Assembly (NCBI GenBank): GCA_023055505.1
Contig: JALIRH010000062.1
Coordinates: forward strand, 1,739,115 to 1,803,114
DNA length: 64,000 nucleotides
Reading direction: 5' to 3'
Origin: Callipepla californica brunnescens
Lineage: Eukaryota > Chordata > Aves > Galliformes > Odontophoridae
The notes under the pieces were generated by a model that saw nothing but the letters and a program-made list of their open reading frames with translations, had not been told where the DNA came from and searched no databases. Shown here in pieces: positions 52,278 through 63,386 of this stretch; the first letter of the stretch is position 1; each line of letters begins with the position of its first letter. Both the position numbers and the translations under genes were made by a program.

Positions 52278-54871
52278 TTCCTTCCCCTTCCTTCCTTTAT
52301 ATTTTATAAAAAAATGTTTTTATATAAAAAAATGTTTAAACTATGTTAAGTATTTGGGATACTTCATGATATCTTTAGGCTTTCTAATGCTTTTTCAGAT
52401 GATCAATCTCTACACTACACATAACATCTGAAATTTCAAAGATTTCAGTCATTTGTATTATTTTCCCTATATTTACTATTGGAGAAGCCTAAAGATACAG
52501 TTTCTACTCAAATAAAAATATACTACAAAGGATGGCAACAAATTGAACTGATGTGGACTTCTACTAGTTATAACTTCTTTAATGTCCAGTAACCTTTGTA
52601 TATTGTTGCATTTATTGCCAGTAAAGAAATCTCTGCATTAAATTCAGAACTGCAGGATCACATTTTTGGAAATTATATTAGCATATTAACAAAGGTGTCA
52701 AGCAGTTGACTTTGTGATATTTTTTCTGAACAAAGTTTACTTTATGCAAATTCACCATTACATTGAGGAGCAGAGCATCACCCGTTCAGGACACAGTTTT
52801 TCCCTATATTTCAATGCAGAGCTGTTGTAAAACATTTATGAACATTTAAGTCTACACATATCAGCAACTCTGCTAAACATTAAGAGAGTTTCTTAATCAC
52901 GCAAAAATAATCAGATGCTTAAGTGTTAGCAGTTGTAAGTTACTTTTCCAAGAGCTTTGGACTGGTCCTCTGTGTATGAAAGAAGTTAATTTGGTAAAAT
53001 TATCAATGGCAACAGACACTACAAGAAAGTTTTTCCATTCCAAGAATATGTTAGTTATCAGTTGCAGTCTGATCAGTGACATGCAAGTCTTTAAGTTTCC
53101 TGGGATATATTGCATTAAAAAAGTCTATAAATACTTCTAGCAACCAGTTACTTTTCTGACTTATAAAACAGAGAAGAACATTTCAATCTAATAAAAGATT
53201 ATTATCTTGTTCTTTTTTATTGTTTTTTTTTTTCAAAAATTTATCACCAGAATTTCTCATTTTAATTATTTCCAGTCATCTAAATGATTTATATTCTTCT
53301 GCATCTTCTCACTGCATAATTTTTCTAACATATTTTCAGTTTGATGATTTTCCCTGAATCTAGCTATAATATCAGAGCCATTTTTGACTTTTATTTACTA
53401 ATTTGGGAGATTATTTATAACTGCAAATGCATTTACAAATAAGTCTGTGTATACTGATTTAATATTTTGTCTTGACAATACCATGTTCTTGATATGAGCT
53501 TTTCAGCTTTTTATCTTTCCTTTGGAATCTCAAGAATTGCTTTTTAATATCTGATTTACAATATTCAGTGTACTTTCATTGCAGTAGAGACGTCATAAGG
53601 CCAGTTAGGAAGTCGACTGAATAAAATGGAATGATCTCCCTTGGTGTCTATTTAAGGCTTGAATCGGGACTTTAATCAACACTGGAAATGAATTAAAAAG
53701 GAATTTGCTATTTCACAGGTATGCGAGGAATCCGTTCAAATAAATTTTCACATTGTTTCATTTTTAAAACCTAAAACAACTGTACATATTTTCCCCAAAG
53801 TGACAAACAGATCACTCCTCTAATTTTATTTCTTTCTTCACAGATAAATAGATCATACTGAATTTTTAGCATGACATCTCTATTGTTTCTGTAAGCTGTG
53901 CTATAATACTTCTGCCATTTTTCTAACTTTATGATACTTTTGATAAACTACTATTTCATCATGTATAAGCTTGCAAGTCAAGGGATAGCAGGAAACTCTT
54001 TGCCTGATTCCCATTAAATAATAGGTATTCAAAATCTACAGTTTTAGTAGGCTGAAACTAAACATGCAATTACAAAAAGAATAGAAAAAGCAGCAGCTTC
54101 TATAGTAATAATACATTCCTGAACTGTGATTTCTATTTATTTATGAGAAATTCTTGAGGTCACATTTCAAATTTTCTGCTGCTTACATAAGGACTGTCTA
54201 AGTCTGAATACATTTATAGCAGTGTAATACTTGTGTGGGTAGATGTGTAATGTACAATTATTACTTCATCTGAAAAATATTAATTTGTATGATAAGTTGA
54301 GCACAGGACATATTGAGACATATTAACACTACATACATAGGGAAGTATGAGCATATATACAGCACTGAAATAAAAGACAATGCATTCTAGTTTGACAGAC
54401 TAGTAGAATTAGTAGAACTAGTAGAATATGAGAAACTGAAGTATAATGATGCTGATAATGGCATTTATTTCACCACACATTCTCATATATTTTGTTATTG
54501 AAACGAATATGCTACTTTTAATTAAGAGAGAATTTGAGCATTTCTTCTTCTGTGCTGTAGTTTATTGCTGCTATGAGGACATTTTATGATCAGGATGGCC
54601 TTGTTTTTAATAAGCTGAAATTGAGTCTATTTAAGTGGAAATGACTGTGGGAAATAGAGGTATTTCAAAGCATGCCCATGACAACAATAAGCAATGTTCT
54701 CTGTGTCTGTCTGATGATAGAGAAAGGATAGCAATGACTGCAGATGCAGAAAAATATTGTATACCTTTTCAGTGTGTATAAAAGAAAGTCATTTGTAGAT
54801 GGTATTTGGAAAAAGATCAGTGCTTCATGGTGAGGATTACTATATATCTGTTTACTGAAAAAGAGTTCAAA
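52278..54871. other. Unique AT-rich intergenic DNA
   Basis: No gene or interspersed repeat is recognised. It contains a duplicated 'tttttatataaaaaaatg'-like segment near 52310-52335 and three copies of the 9-mer TAGTAGAAY at 54401-54427. Confidence 0.55.
54401..54427 (+). repeat. Three tandem copies of TAGTAGAAY
   Basis: Perfect 9-base units vary only at the last base (T, C, T). Confidence 0.92.
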
Positions 54872-55135
54872 GTCATAGACTCATAGAGTTTTACACTGGT
54901 TTAGACTGAAAGGGATCTTAAAGATCATCTAGTTGCAATTCCCCTGCTATGGGCAGAGTTTCCACTAGAATAGGCTGCCCAGGGCCCTATCCGACCTGGT
55001 CATGAATGCCTCAATGCATGGGCCATCCACAACTTCTCTGGGCAAGCCAATCCTGTGCCTTAACACCGCGTGAGTAAGAAATTTCTGCTTAGTATCTAAT
55101 CTAAATATCCTCTCCTTTAGTGTAAGGATTGGATT
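54872..55135 (-). repeat. CR1 LINE fragment, 3' end
   Basis: Reverse-complement CR1 3' end: tail (tcatagactcatagag), 'gatcttaaagatcatctagt', 'gggccatccacaacttctct', and the 'cttagtatctaatctaaata' block. It is truncated near 55135. Confidence 0.93.
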
Positions 55136-58100
55136 ATAAATGCCCTAAGAAAAAGCAGTGTGTTTCTATGAGTCAGATTGCTTGTTTATTTCTAGTCACT
55201 TAGATGTGACACAGTATTTTATGTCCTCACATGTACAAATATTCTGAGTGTATACAATTATTTTGTAGAAAACAAAAACAAAAACAAAAAACAGTGAAGG
55301 AGATTACACAGGCTACACAAGCAGAATTCAGAACTGAGAACTTAAAAACCTACAGTTTAGATCTGAGCGTAACATATGGTTTGTTATTACAGTAGAATAA
55401 GAAAACAGGAAACAACCTGAAGACACGAACAGAATTAACAAATGTTGTGATCTTTCACATAATTTTCTCACACTCCTTTCCTTTTCTCACTTGAATTTTA
55501 GGGTGCATACAAATATATTTTAACAAAGTTTAAAATTTTCTATCTTAAAAAAAAAAAATAGCAGAATAGTAGCATATTTCTTTAAATACTTCAAATGGAG
55601 AGTCCATATGGGTTTTTTTTGGACAGAAATAGAGAAGATGAATGATTACATTCAGATTCTCACAGAAATAGAGAAGTATACTGAACATTAATACACCGAA
55701 GAATCACTGTTAGATAATTAACAATTACAAGGTAAATATTGGTCACATTATGAAAATATTTCTGAAATCTAAACAGTCAGAAAGGATATTCACCAGATAA
55801 GACTAACTTGCATACTATCAATGCATCAATAAAATTGGAACTGAGTCTTCCTATTGCCTTCAGGGACAAGAGACTTTTGACTCATAGTTATCAGCAGATT
55901 AATATTTAGGGAGTTGTTATCAATTATAATAAAATGTTGCATAGGAAGAATGAAAAGAGCTTGGTGGGTGAAAGTAGTTATTTTTGTAAACATAAAATAT
56001 GACAAAAAAATCTGTGAAACATGGCTGCTTAAATGTGTAAACAAATGAAAGGTAATGCTAACTTACAGTACAACTGTCTTAATTTTCCAAACTCTCAAGA
56101 CATAATATATTGAGTAGATCTAGAGCAATACTATGCCATTTTGAATTCTGTCATAGGAATAACTGAAACTGAATTTCTTTGAAGTTAACATGGGAATCAT
56201 CTTAGTTATTCCCAATAGGTAATTTGGAACTGGAAAATAAAGTTTTGCTTGTATTCAGAGTTGCTAAGGAATGAAACAAGACTGTTGCTAAGGCAAAATA
56301 GTATCTGAAAATTTCTGACATATACTGTCCAAAGGTTTTTATAGTCTGATCTTCTATTTTGGCTCAGCGTGACTAGACACTGAAAATGACATCAGTGTTG
56401 TGAATACACACATACCGTTGCTAAGGACTTCACTGTTGCCAGGTGAAAATGACCTGTATTAACCTGCCACGAATATCTAAATATGTTGATAGAAGTGTGG
56501 TGTTATGAGATAGGAGAAACATGTCTTGGAAAATTGGATGATCTATTATTTCTTATCCACTACATAATGGTGAAGTGACTTTTCTTACTCTTTGGGCACA
56601 CAAGCTCTAACTCATAAAAGTATCAATAAAGTACCTGACTTAATAGCGGTAGCACTATTAAATAAACATTATGTACTAGAGAACATAAATCTTAATCAAA
56701 CATTCAGCAGAACCTGTGAAACCATTACTGAGGGATATAGCTGAAGTCAGCTGATAGCTCTGTATGTCGATCTGACTAGCAAAGATAGATGATCTTTGCT
56801 GCTTTACCTTCAAAACAGATACTTTCAGACTGCTCTTTCTTCTTTAATTTTTAGGAAACATGAACACTATTATCTCAAAAAACAAACAAACTAAGAATAT
56901 GCTTCAAGTAAGATAATTAGACATTCTAAATGCAAATGAACAGGTTCTTTAATTGCTGTGTGTCATGTAAGCAACAGAAATACTTTCTAAGGTGCTACTT
57001 AAATTACAGTTTAATGCCATACTGGCAATTTGCATAATATTGCCAATAATACTTCATAGTTTAATCTTGCTTTTAAAATTTTGTCAATCTTAGTTATTAC
57101 AGTGAGGCAAATATTTGCTTATAAACCAAATAGAAAAAGGAAAGCAACAGCAATCATTACACAAAAAACATCCACACAAGAGGGCATTAAGAACAGCTTT
57201 AGTATCCTGATTTGATTAATACAGTACACTCCTAGCAAATAATTCTTGATTTTTTCTTGGTCAGTATTGAGTAAAAAACATTGACCTATGCTACTGAAAA
57301 ATTGATTGTGTTGAAATAAAAATATAAATTTGAAGAAGAGGTGCTTTAAAAAGGAAACAGAATGAGGAGGATAGTATTTAGCTGCAAAATATTTCCCTTC
57401 CTTGGTATTCTTAATTGGAGCTATCCTACTACTTCTTAATCTTTCCAATGCAGCTTTGTTCTTTATTTTGTCAGAAAACCTTCTAGAGAGTCACTTAAGA
57501 GTAGGATCTCTACAGACATCTGTCTGCTGTTCTGTCCAAATTCAGAAGTAACTATTGAAGTTAGCTAAGAGAGCACATGACTGCCCTTGTGTTGTAGAAG
57601 CTTATGTCTGTGTGCTTAGTTTTGATTGACACATTATTTCTTCTCTGAACCCCAATCTATTTTCTGCCTCACTAAGCTTACAAAACTCTGCATAAATTCT
57701 CCCTCTCAGCTTGTTCTGTAATCCTATGAACACCACTGTCTTCCTGTTCATTCTTTCATCCAGTAAGTGCCAGCTGTTGGTACCTGGAAACAATTTTATT
57801 TCTGTGACAGTGAAAAAAAAACTCAGAAAGCTGTGAAAATTAAAACACACACACAGACCAACCTTGTGATTATTTGAGTGAGAGTTTTTGATTCAAGTAA
57901 ATGAAATTATCGTGGTTTATATCAAAGCACTAACTTTGGCTAGATAGGTTTGCTACTGAAAGATAATACTCTGAGAGTACTCAGTCTGTAACCTAATCCA
58001 TTTTTGATTGTTCTGCTATGCACAAGACAGAGGTCATGTTGAGAAATGAAAAAAACTGGAATGATCACAAATCAGTTATCTTCATTTATTCTGCTATATT

Positions 58101-58290
58101 GCATCTATCAAAAATGTCCCCATTTTTAGTGGGGAAAAAAACACATTACAAATAAATTAATAAATAAAAAAGCATATTATAAAATATTTGCATTTTCAAA
58201 ACCTAGAATAGAATTATTTACAAGGTTTTATAAAGCAGAAACCCATTAGTAAGTGAATATATAATTAACCGTGAGTACTATATATATGTA
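55136..58290. other. Unique AT-rich intergenic DNA
   Basis: No gene or interspersed repeat is recognised. A (CAAAAA)-like run lies near 55269-55291. The minus-strand 109-codon frame at 57119-57448 and 82-codon frame at 57602-57850 have no motif I can name and are most simply chance. Confidence 0.55.
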
Positions 58291-58532
58291 TTTCAATAGC
58301 TCCCAGGATGCAGTGACTCCAGAGATCCGAAGAGGAAACTGTTTTTATTTTTTTCCTGTGGACAGGCACTGGGAAGAATGGATCTGCAGCCCTTGCTGCA
58401 GAGCTTCAAGTTTACACATACCGTGTAAAAAGTCAGTCTCCCTCCTGTTTAGAAACTCGCTTTAAGTATTTAAGACCTCAGTGATGTCTTCTCAGAGCCT
58501 CCTCTTCTCCAAGCTGAACAAGTTGAGGTGCC
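58291..58532 (-). repeat. CR1 LINE, left (3'-ward) part, split by ERV
   Basis: The plus strand reads as CR1 complement: 'cagtctccctcctgtttaga', 'agcctcctcttctccaagct'. It breaks at 58532, and the continuation is found at 60557 after the ERV. It ends with ggtgcc (58527-58532), one copy of the ERV target duplication. Confidence 0.85.
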
Positions 58533-58650
58533 TGTCAAGAGTTTAAGGGCTGGTTCAGCTTGCTTCTTGATTACTGGGGTTGGGGACCCACAGCCCACAC
58601 CCCAGGGAAGGGGAAGAGGGAAAGAGGAAAAAGGGAAAAGGGAGATGGAC
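58533..58650 (-). repeat. ERV 3' LTR end
   Basis: In ERV orientation this segment ends ...CTCTTGACA at 58533, next to the left target duplication. It includes a C/T-rich stretch (plus-strand purines at about 58604-58645) and a hairpin around 58575-58602 (CTGGGGT...ACCCCAG). I could not find a second copy of the LTR start in this half, so the LTR's inner boundary is unknown and the element appears truncated at both LTRs. Confidence 0.45.
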
Positions 58651-58708
58651 CTAACAACAAAACAGCAGCAAAGATCTGAGGAGGAAAGCTAACTTACTAA
58701 ATAAGATA

Positions 58709-59053
58709 TCAGAATTCAAAATAACACAGTATAATTGGAATTGAAGCTAGTAATTCAAATAAAATGAGAGAGTGTCCGAGACCAAAAGGCGTTATGTTAA
58801 ACTCTGAAGGCAAGATGGCTAGGGCAGCACCTGCTGCTGGGTCAATCCAAAAAGGGAATAGCCTGTGTCTCATGACATGCAAACAGTTTTTATCTTTCCC
58901 TCTGAGCGGAAAATGGAAAAATGCAAAGCAACGCAAAGTTCTCTGGGATCGATGGATCCTTGATTGTTAACCAATCAGCCAAATCATTAAAGCTTCTTCC
59001 AAGCTTAAATGTTCCACCACGCATTGCTTTCAACATAGTTTGTTCAACATTGT
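58709..59053 (-). pseudogene. Unassigned ERV 3' segment, possibly env-derived
   Basis: This lies between the captured CR1 piece and the 3' LTR end, where env would be expected. Two overlapping minus-strand frames in different registers occur here: 58890-59084 (64 codons, its start falling in the CR1 piece) and 58709-58936 (75 codons). The second ends in a hydrophobic run of about 20 residues (ILFELLASIPIILCYFEF) that resembles a membrane anchor. I cannot match either to a named protein. The segment may be env, a captured host piece, or LTR-adjacent non-coding sequence. It is broken and not a functional gene. Confidence 0.3.
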
Positions 59054-59260
59054 TCATCCAGCTTTGTTTCGCTTCACTGGACACACTCCAGGGCCTCCAT
59101 ATCTCTCTTGTAGTCAGGGGCCAAAAACAAGGTGCTGCGTCACCAGATCTAAGTACAGGACAATCACATCCCTGCTACTGCTGGCAACACTATTTCTGAT
59201 ACAAGCTAGGATGCCATTGACCTACTGGGACAATTGGGCTCCCTGCTAGTTCATGTTCAT
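59054..59260 (-). repeat. Internal CR1 segment inside the ERV
   Basis: The plus strand shows CR1 complement: 'gacacactccagggcctcca', 'tctcttgtagtcaggggcc', 'atttctgatacaagctagg'. The piece is internal to CR1. It has neither the CR1 3' UTR nor the octamer tail that a normal target-primed insertion would leave. It directly abuts integrase sequence on one side and unassigned ERV sequence on the other, in the same orientation as both. Confidence 0.8.
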
Positions 59261-59274
59261 GCAACTCATTATAT

Positions 59275-60300
59275 CTTTCAGTTTTACCAGAAGCTGGTGC
59301 ATGATAGGAGATATGATAAATCCACTCAATGCTATGATCCTTTGCCCAAGGATTTACAAGAGAATTTTTTGAATGAATCCCATTTTCTGACTTAGTTCTT
59401 TCTGGAGTGCCATGTCGCCACAGTACTTGTTTCTCAATACCTAAGATGGTGTTTCAGGCAGTTGCATAGCATACTGTGTATGTTTCAAGCCACCCAGTAG
59501 TTGCCTCCATCGTGGTGAGCACATAAAGCTTACCATCACAATTTCATGGCAAAGTGATATAACCAAGTTGCCACATCTTCCCATATTTATACTTTTGCCA
59601 TCGCCCTTCTCCCCACAAAGGATTCATTCTCATGACTTGTTTAATTCTGGTGCATGTGTCACAGTCATGGATAACCTGTGCAATAGTGTCCATAGATAAG
59701 TACACCCCCTCAGTCTCTAGCCCACTTATATGTCACATTTCTTCCTTGTTGGCCTAAGGTCCCATGGGCCCACTAAGCAAGAAATTATTCACCCTTGCGT
59801 TGCCAGTTCAAGTCAACTTGAGCCACGTCAGTTTTGCCAGCTCAATCTACCACATGGTTATTTTTCTGTTCTTCAGTAGCCTGACTCTTGAGCACATGAC
59901 CATCTATGTGACTCACCCTTATAACCATATTTTTTGTTCAGACAGCAATGTCATTCCACTGTTCAGTAGCCCAAATAGGTTTACTCCACTGTTGCCAGTC
60001 ATTTCATTCCCACTTCTTTAACCAACCCCATAAAGCATTTGCCACCATCCATGAGTCAGTATAAAGATAAGGCCAGCTCTCCCATTCAGCCACATCAAAG
60101 GCCAGCTGGACAGCCTTTACCTCTGCAAACCAAGTCAGTTTCTCCTTCAGTGGCCTCTGCAACTCATCTTGAGGGGCTCCACACAGCAGCCTTCCATCTG
60201 AGATGCTTTAATACAATACAACACAATCCGTCTGTGAATAGGGCACATCTCATCATTTTCTGGTAGTTCACTGTATGTTGGGGCCTCTTTAGCACGTGAT
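59275..60300 (-). pseudogene. Broken ERV pol remnant: RNase H and integrase
   Basis: Read on the minus strand, a TDG-type motif sits at about 60227-60247. A tyrosine-threonine-aspartate RNase H motif (YTDSW) lies at about 60045-60060 and is followed by ANALWGW. Next come a His-rich stretch (about 59890-59910) and a CysxxCys pair (about 59652-59669, HDCDTC) of the integrase zinc finger. Integrase core sequence then runs to about 59280, ending near SGKTERYNE. RNase H would degrade RNA in RNA:DNA hybrids and integrase would insert viral DNA, but neither can work here. Stops and frameshifts leave no Met-initiated frame of 60 codons on this strand, and the first two integrase acidic positions appear substituted. 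Reverse transcriptase is absent. Confidence 0.75.
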
Positions 60301-60385
60301 ACCTGGTCTGCTGGTTATGTTCCAAACTTCTTGCCTTCAGGCTAGTCCATAATCACCTCCAGGATTCCTGGGCAGCTAGGGTTCC

Positions 60386-60556
60386 CCAGCCGAGCTCACT
60401 GTGTAATCAGCACAATCCACTTATACCAAGTGGCGTCAGCAGCAAGATGGAGCTATCAATGATCCACGGAGCTGAAGCATAAACTCTTTAACTCCCAATG
60501 CACTATATGATGTTATGATGTGGAATACCAATAACAAAAATCATAAAACCACAACA
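60386..60556 (-). repeat. ERV 5' LTR segment, truncated
   Basis: This segment starts with TG at 60556 (minus strand, TGTTGTGG...) next to the target duplication. A TATA-like TATAAG lies on the minus strand at about 60420-60426. Around 60385 the sequence passes directly into pol-like sequence, so the rest of the LTR, the primer-binding site and gag are deleted. The exact junction is approximate. Confidence 0.65.
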
Positions 60557-60832
60557 GGTGCCTCAACCTTTCCTCATAGGAGTGCTGCTTCAGCTTTCTG
60601 ATCATCTTCATGGCTGTCCTCTGTACCTGCTCCAACAACTCCATTTCTTTCTTGTGCTTGGGACCCCAGACCTGTGTGTTGCACTGCATGCGGATCCTCA
60701 GGAATACAGCGCAGAGTAGGACAGTCACCTCTATTTCTTTGCTGACCACCTCTATTTTGGAGCAACTCAGATGACAGTTGGCCTTATGGACTACAAGTGC
60801 ATGCTGCTGTCTTCTATCAGACATCTACATGT
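60557..60832 (-). repeat. CR1 LINE, right (5'-ward) part, split by ERV
   Basis: This continues the CR1 interrupted at 58532: 'ctcaacctttcctcatagga', 'ctgatcatcttcatggctgt', 'gggaccccagacctgtgtgt'. It starts with the right copy of the 6-bp target duplication (60557-60562). The minus-strand 103-codon frame at 60513-60824 is a CR1 C-terminal remnant running into the LTR and is not a separate gene. Confidence 0.9.
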
Positions 60833-62978
60833 TCATTGTCATCATGTGGTTTCAAACCTGCTCTGCTTTTATTTTTTTTTTCTCCTTTTTTTTTTTTTGG
60901 CTCCAAGTAGAGATGACAGTTCAGTCTCTCTTGTCTGGAATGTCACTGATTCTGTCAGCCCAAGATTGGAAGAATGTTTAGCTTCTTAAGAATAAGACCA
61001 AGACAGGTCTGTTCCTCAGCCTCTGTCAGTACACAATATTGTGCATGTATCTTTCTCTCTCTCAGATTCCCACATGCAACTTCACCTGGTGATTTCTTCT
61101 CACAGCTTGCTCAAACAAGTTCATCTGGCAGGAAAGTGATGGAGTAACAACAAAGACACTTCTCTGCTAATGTTTGCTGTAGGCATGGCATTGCAGATCT
61201 AAAATATAAGCCAAAGTGATTCTTTCATCAAATACAAAACATCTCTCAATACTTTATCTGCACATTCTTATGCCATGATCTGAGCAATGTTGAACTACAT
61301 CATAAAACAGTATCTCCTTTACTTCTGTTGAACTGAATTAATAGGACCCCGTAAGATACAGTGAAGTTTCCTTCTCTATTGGAATTCCTCTCACATTGTT
61401 TTGGAGACAGCATCCTCATTCAAATGAAATTGTGTGAATCCTGTTACTTACAGCAACGTATCACCTAAATTTGAAAATAATATTTGAAATTTACTGTCTA
61501 AACTGAGTTTTTCATTGTTTCAGATTCATACTTTCATAGCAGCTTTTGGTTGTTTCTTTAGTATTGCACGTTTTTGTTTGCTTACTGGTTTGTTTGACAA
61601 AACGTTAGAATGTTCTGAATTTTATTATCTTCTGTATTTACTCCACTGCTCCTTATTTGTTTATTTATTCTTTCTTTCGATATTACTATCTTGTTCTCCA
61701 GGGTCAAGTGTGATGTAATATAACATAATGGAAGACAATAAAGGGTTTAAAACCTCTTTATAATCAGTCACATGACTGTGAAGGGGAAAAAAAACACAGC
61801 AAAACTAAAGAACAAAAACAAAATACCAAAACAACAATTAAAGAGTTGTTAAAGATCTGGGAAAAAAGAAATGCTGTTTTAATAGTTGACATAAATTAAC
61901 TCATTACTTGTTTGAAATGACCTGAAGACATTAACAAATTCAGAAATTCTAATTTCACAAATATTAGATTTATTGCTAAGTCTAAAGAGAGATATTCCTG
62001 GTTTACGTAAACATGCCTTCCTTGAACTAGCTGTTTATAGGATTCAAAAAACATACATGAATCTGAGTAATTTTCACATTATTGATCATTTACTGACATA
62101 CTTTACTATGAAATGCAGATTTCCACTCAGATTTAAGAATGGAAATGATACTTTCATTATACATAAATGTGCACACTACCTATGTATTCACATTTCAACT
62201 CTGCAATGCTTTCTATTGCTCTAGTGCTTCATTTTGTAAGCATTAATAACCGTCTCTCACAGCATTCCGAGTGGCAGGTAGAGTAAGTATTAATATCCCT
62301 GGTGTTCAAGAGTTAGAGTCTTTTATCAAAACATGTCTGATAATGTAGTATTTCCTGAGAGGTAAAAGTGGAATTTAACATCTTATGACAGCAATCATTT
62401 TAAATATAATTTTTTGCAAACATAAAAACCTACTGCACTTTTAGTTGTAGCTGTTTCATTCAAAAGGCAACCTAGAGAGTAAAAGTTTTCTTAGCTACCT
62501 GAAAGTGTAATTCTTTGTTGAAGAATGAAAGTTTATGTTTCTGCTAACAAAATAAATTTATCTATGAATCTCAGAATTCTTATTATTGTGTAGTTGCTGA
62601 AAATTAGATGTCCTCATTAGCAATTACGCTTTAGTAGGAACCAAAGCCAATTATAAAAAATGTTACAAGTGAATGAGATAACCAGAATTCTGATATTTAG
62701 TCCTAATGTTTTCTATTTATAATTGCCTCTTTGTCTTGCAAATACACCCAGGCCCATTTAACTGCTGTTCTTCATTTCAGTTTTGTTTGAAAATTATTTT
62801 CACTGTGCATCGAAATTCTTAAATGTGAGAGTATCTACCGCCCAGGGCAAAGTTACTCATAACATGCTACCTCATCTCTGAATTGCTAGACTCAGTAACT
62901 AGACTGTTTACTTTCAAATGCAAACATGTTTTAGTCAACAAGAAAACTCATAGATTAACTTTTGTCACATATATGTGT
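60833..62978. other. Unique AT-rich intergenic DNA
   Basis: No gene or interspersed repeat is recognised. A T-rich run lies at 60868-60899. The short plus frames at 60771-60989, 61515-61718 and 61973-62224 show no motif. Confidence 0.55.
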
Positions 62979-63001
62979 ATACACACACACACACACACAC
63001 A
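62979..63001 (+). repeat. (CA)n microsatellite
   Basis: About 11 tandem CA units directly abut the LTR-like element on its left (plus-strand) side. Confidence 0.95.
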
Positions 63002-63348
63002 GTAGGGCAAATAACCCCCAAGAATAGCACCCAAAAGAAATGGTGCTAAAGATGGTATATTTTTGATGGGCTTAAGTAGATGGTATACAGATAGCTAATG
63101 GTATGCAGATAGTTAATAAGAAAAGAGTGGCTCGCCTTTGAAGATGGTCAAGGCTTGCCGATAACTCCACTCGGGAGGGATCTCTAACCAGAGATCCTTC
63201 CCAGGTGGTGGTCAGCCCTTAAGTGGGGTCTTGGGAGAGGTGAAGTCAAACTCCACCCCTTCCAATCACACTCAGTTGTGCCCCTGCAGCTGACTCAGTG
63301 CTCACCTCAGGTGATCAATCAGTGGTTCGGGCCGTGATTCAACAGTTC

Positions 63349-63353
<5 letters not shown>
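63001..63353 (-). mobile_element. Solo LTR-like element, copy 2, family not recognised
   Basis: On the minus strand this reads TATGGGAACTGTTGAATCAC... and closely matches copy 1 (8873-9223) over its first 70 bases, at 'gggctgaccaccac' and at 'gcaagcctt'. It ends with a similar ...CCCTACT. Its length, about 352 bp, equals copy 1. The 13-bp palindrome TCACCTGAGGTGA and the TGAGTCAGC motif are both conserved. The middle differs by an indel of about 8 bases that removes the 7-bp-arm hairpin seen in copy 1, and the last 120 bases are more diverged. It sits between (CA)n and (TA)n tracts, so target duplications cannot be judged. Confidence 0.6.

Positions 63354-63384
<31 letters not shown>
63351..63384 (+). 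repeat. (TA)n microsatellite
   Basis: About 16 tandem AT units abut the TATGGG end of the LTR-like element. Confidence 0.95.

Positions 63385-63386
<2 letters not shown>

Larger units (their letters stand above)
58533..60556 (-). mobile_element. Internally deleted endogenous retrovirus, ERVL-like
   Basis: This 2,024-bp insertion lies inside a CR1. On the plus strand it begins TGTCAAGAG and ends CCACAACA, and it is flanked by a perfect 6-bp duplication, ggtgcc (58527-58532 and 60557-60562). In its own (minus) orientation it has a 5' LTR segment, RNase H and integrase remnants, a stray CR1 piece, an unassigned segment and a 3' LTR end. Gag, protease and nearly all of reverse transcriptase are missing. 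Frames are broken throughout, so it makes no retroviral protein. Class assignment (ERVL-like) rests on the RNase H region by recognition only. Confidence 0.87.

Noticed and set aside
58604..58645. Plus-strand purine run as a retroviral polypurine tract
   Set aside because: The ERV runs on the minus strand, where this stretch is polypyrimidine, so it cannot be the element's own polypurine tract.
60513..60824. 103-codon minus-strand frame resembling a real protein
   Set aside because: Its sequence is the C-terminal part of the CR1 reverse transcriptase protein read into the ERV LTR edge, so it is a repeat relic.
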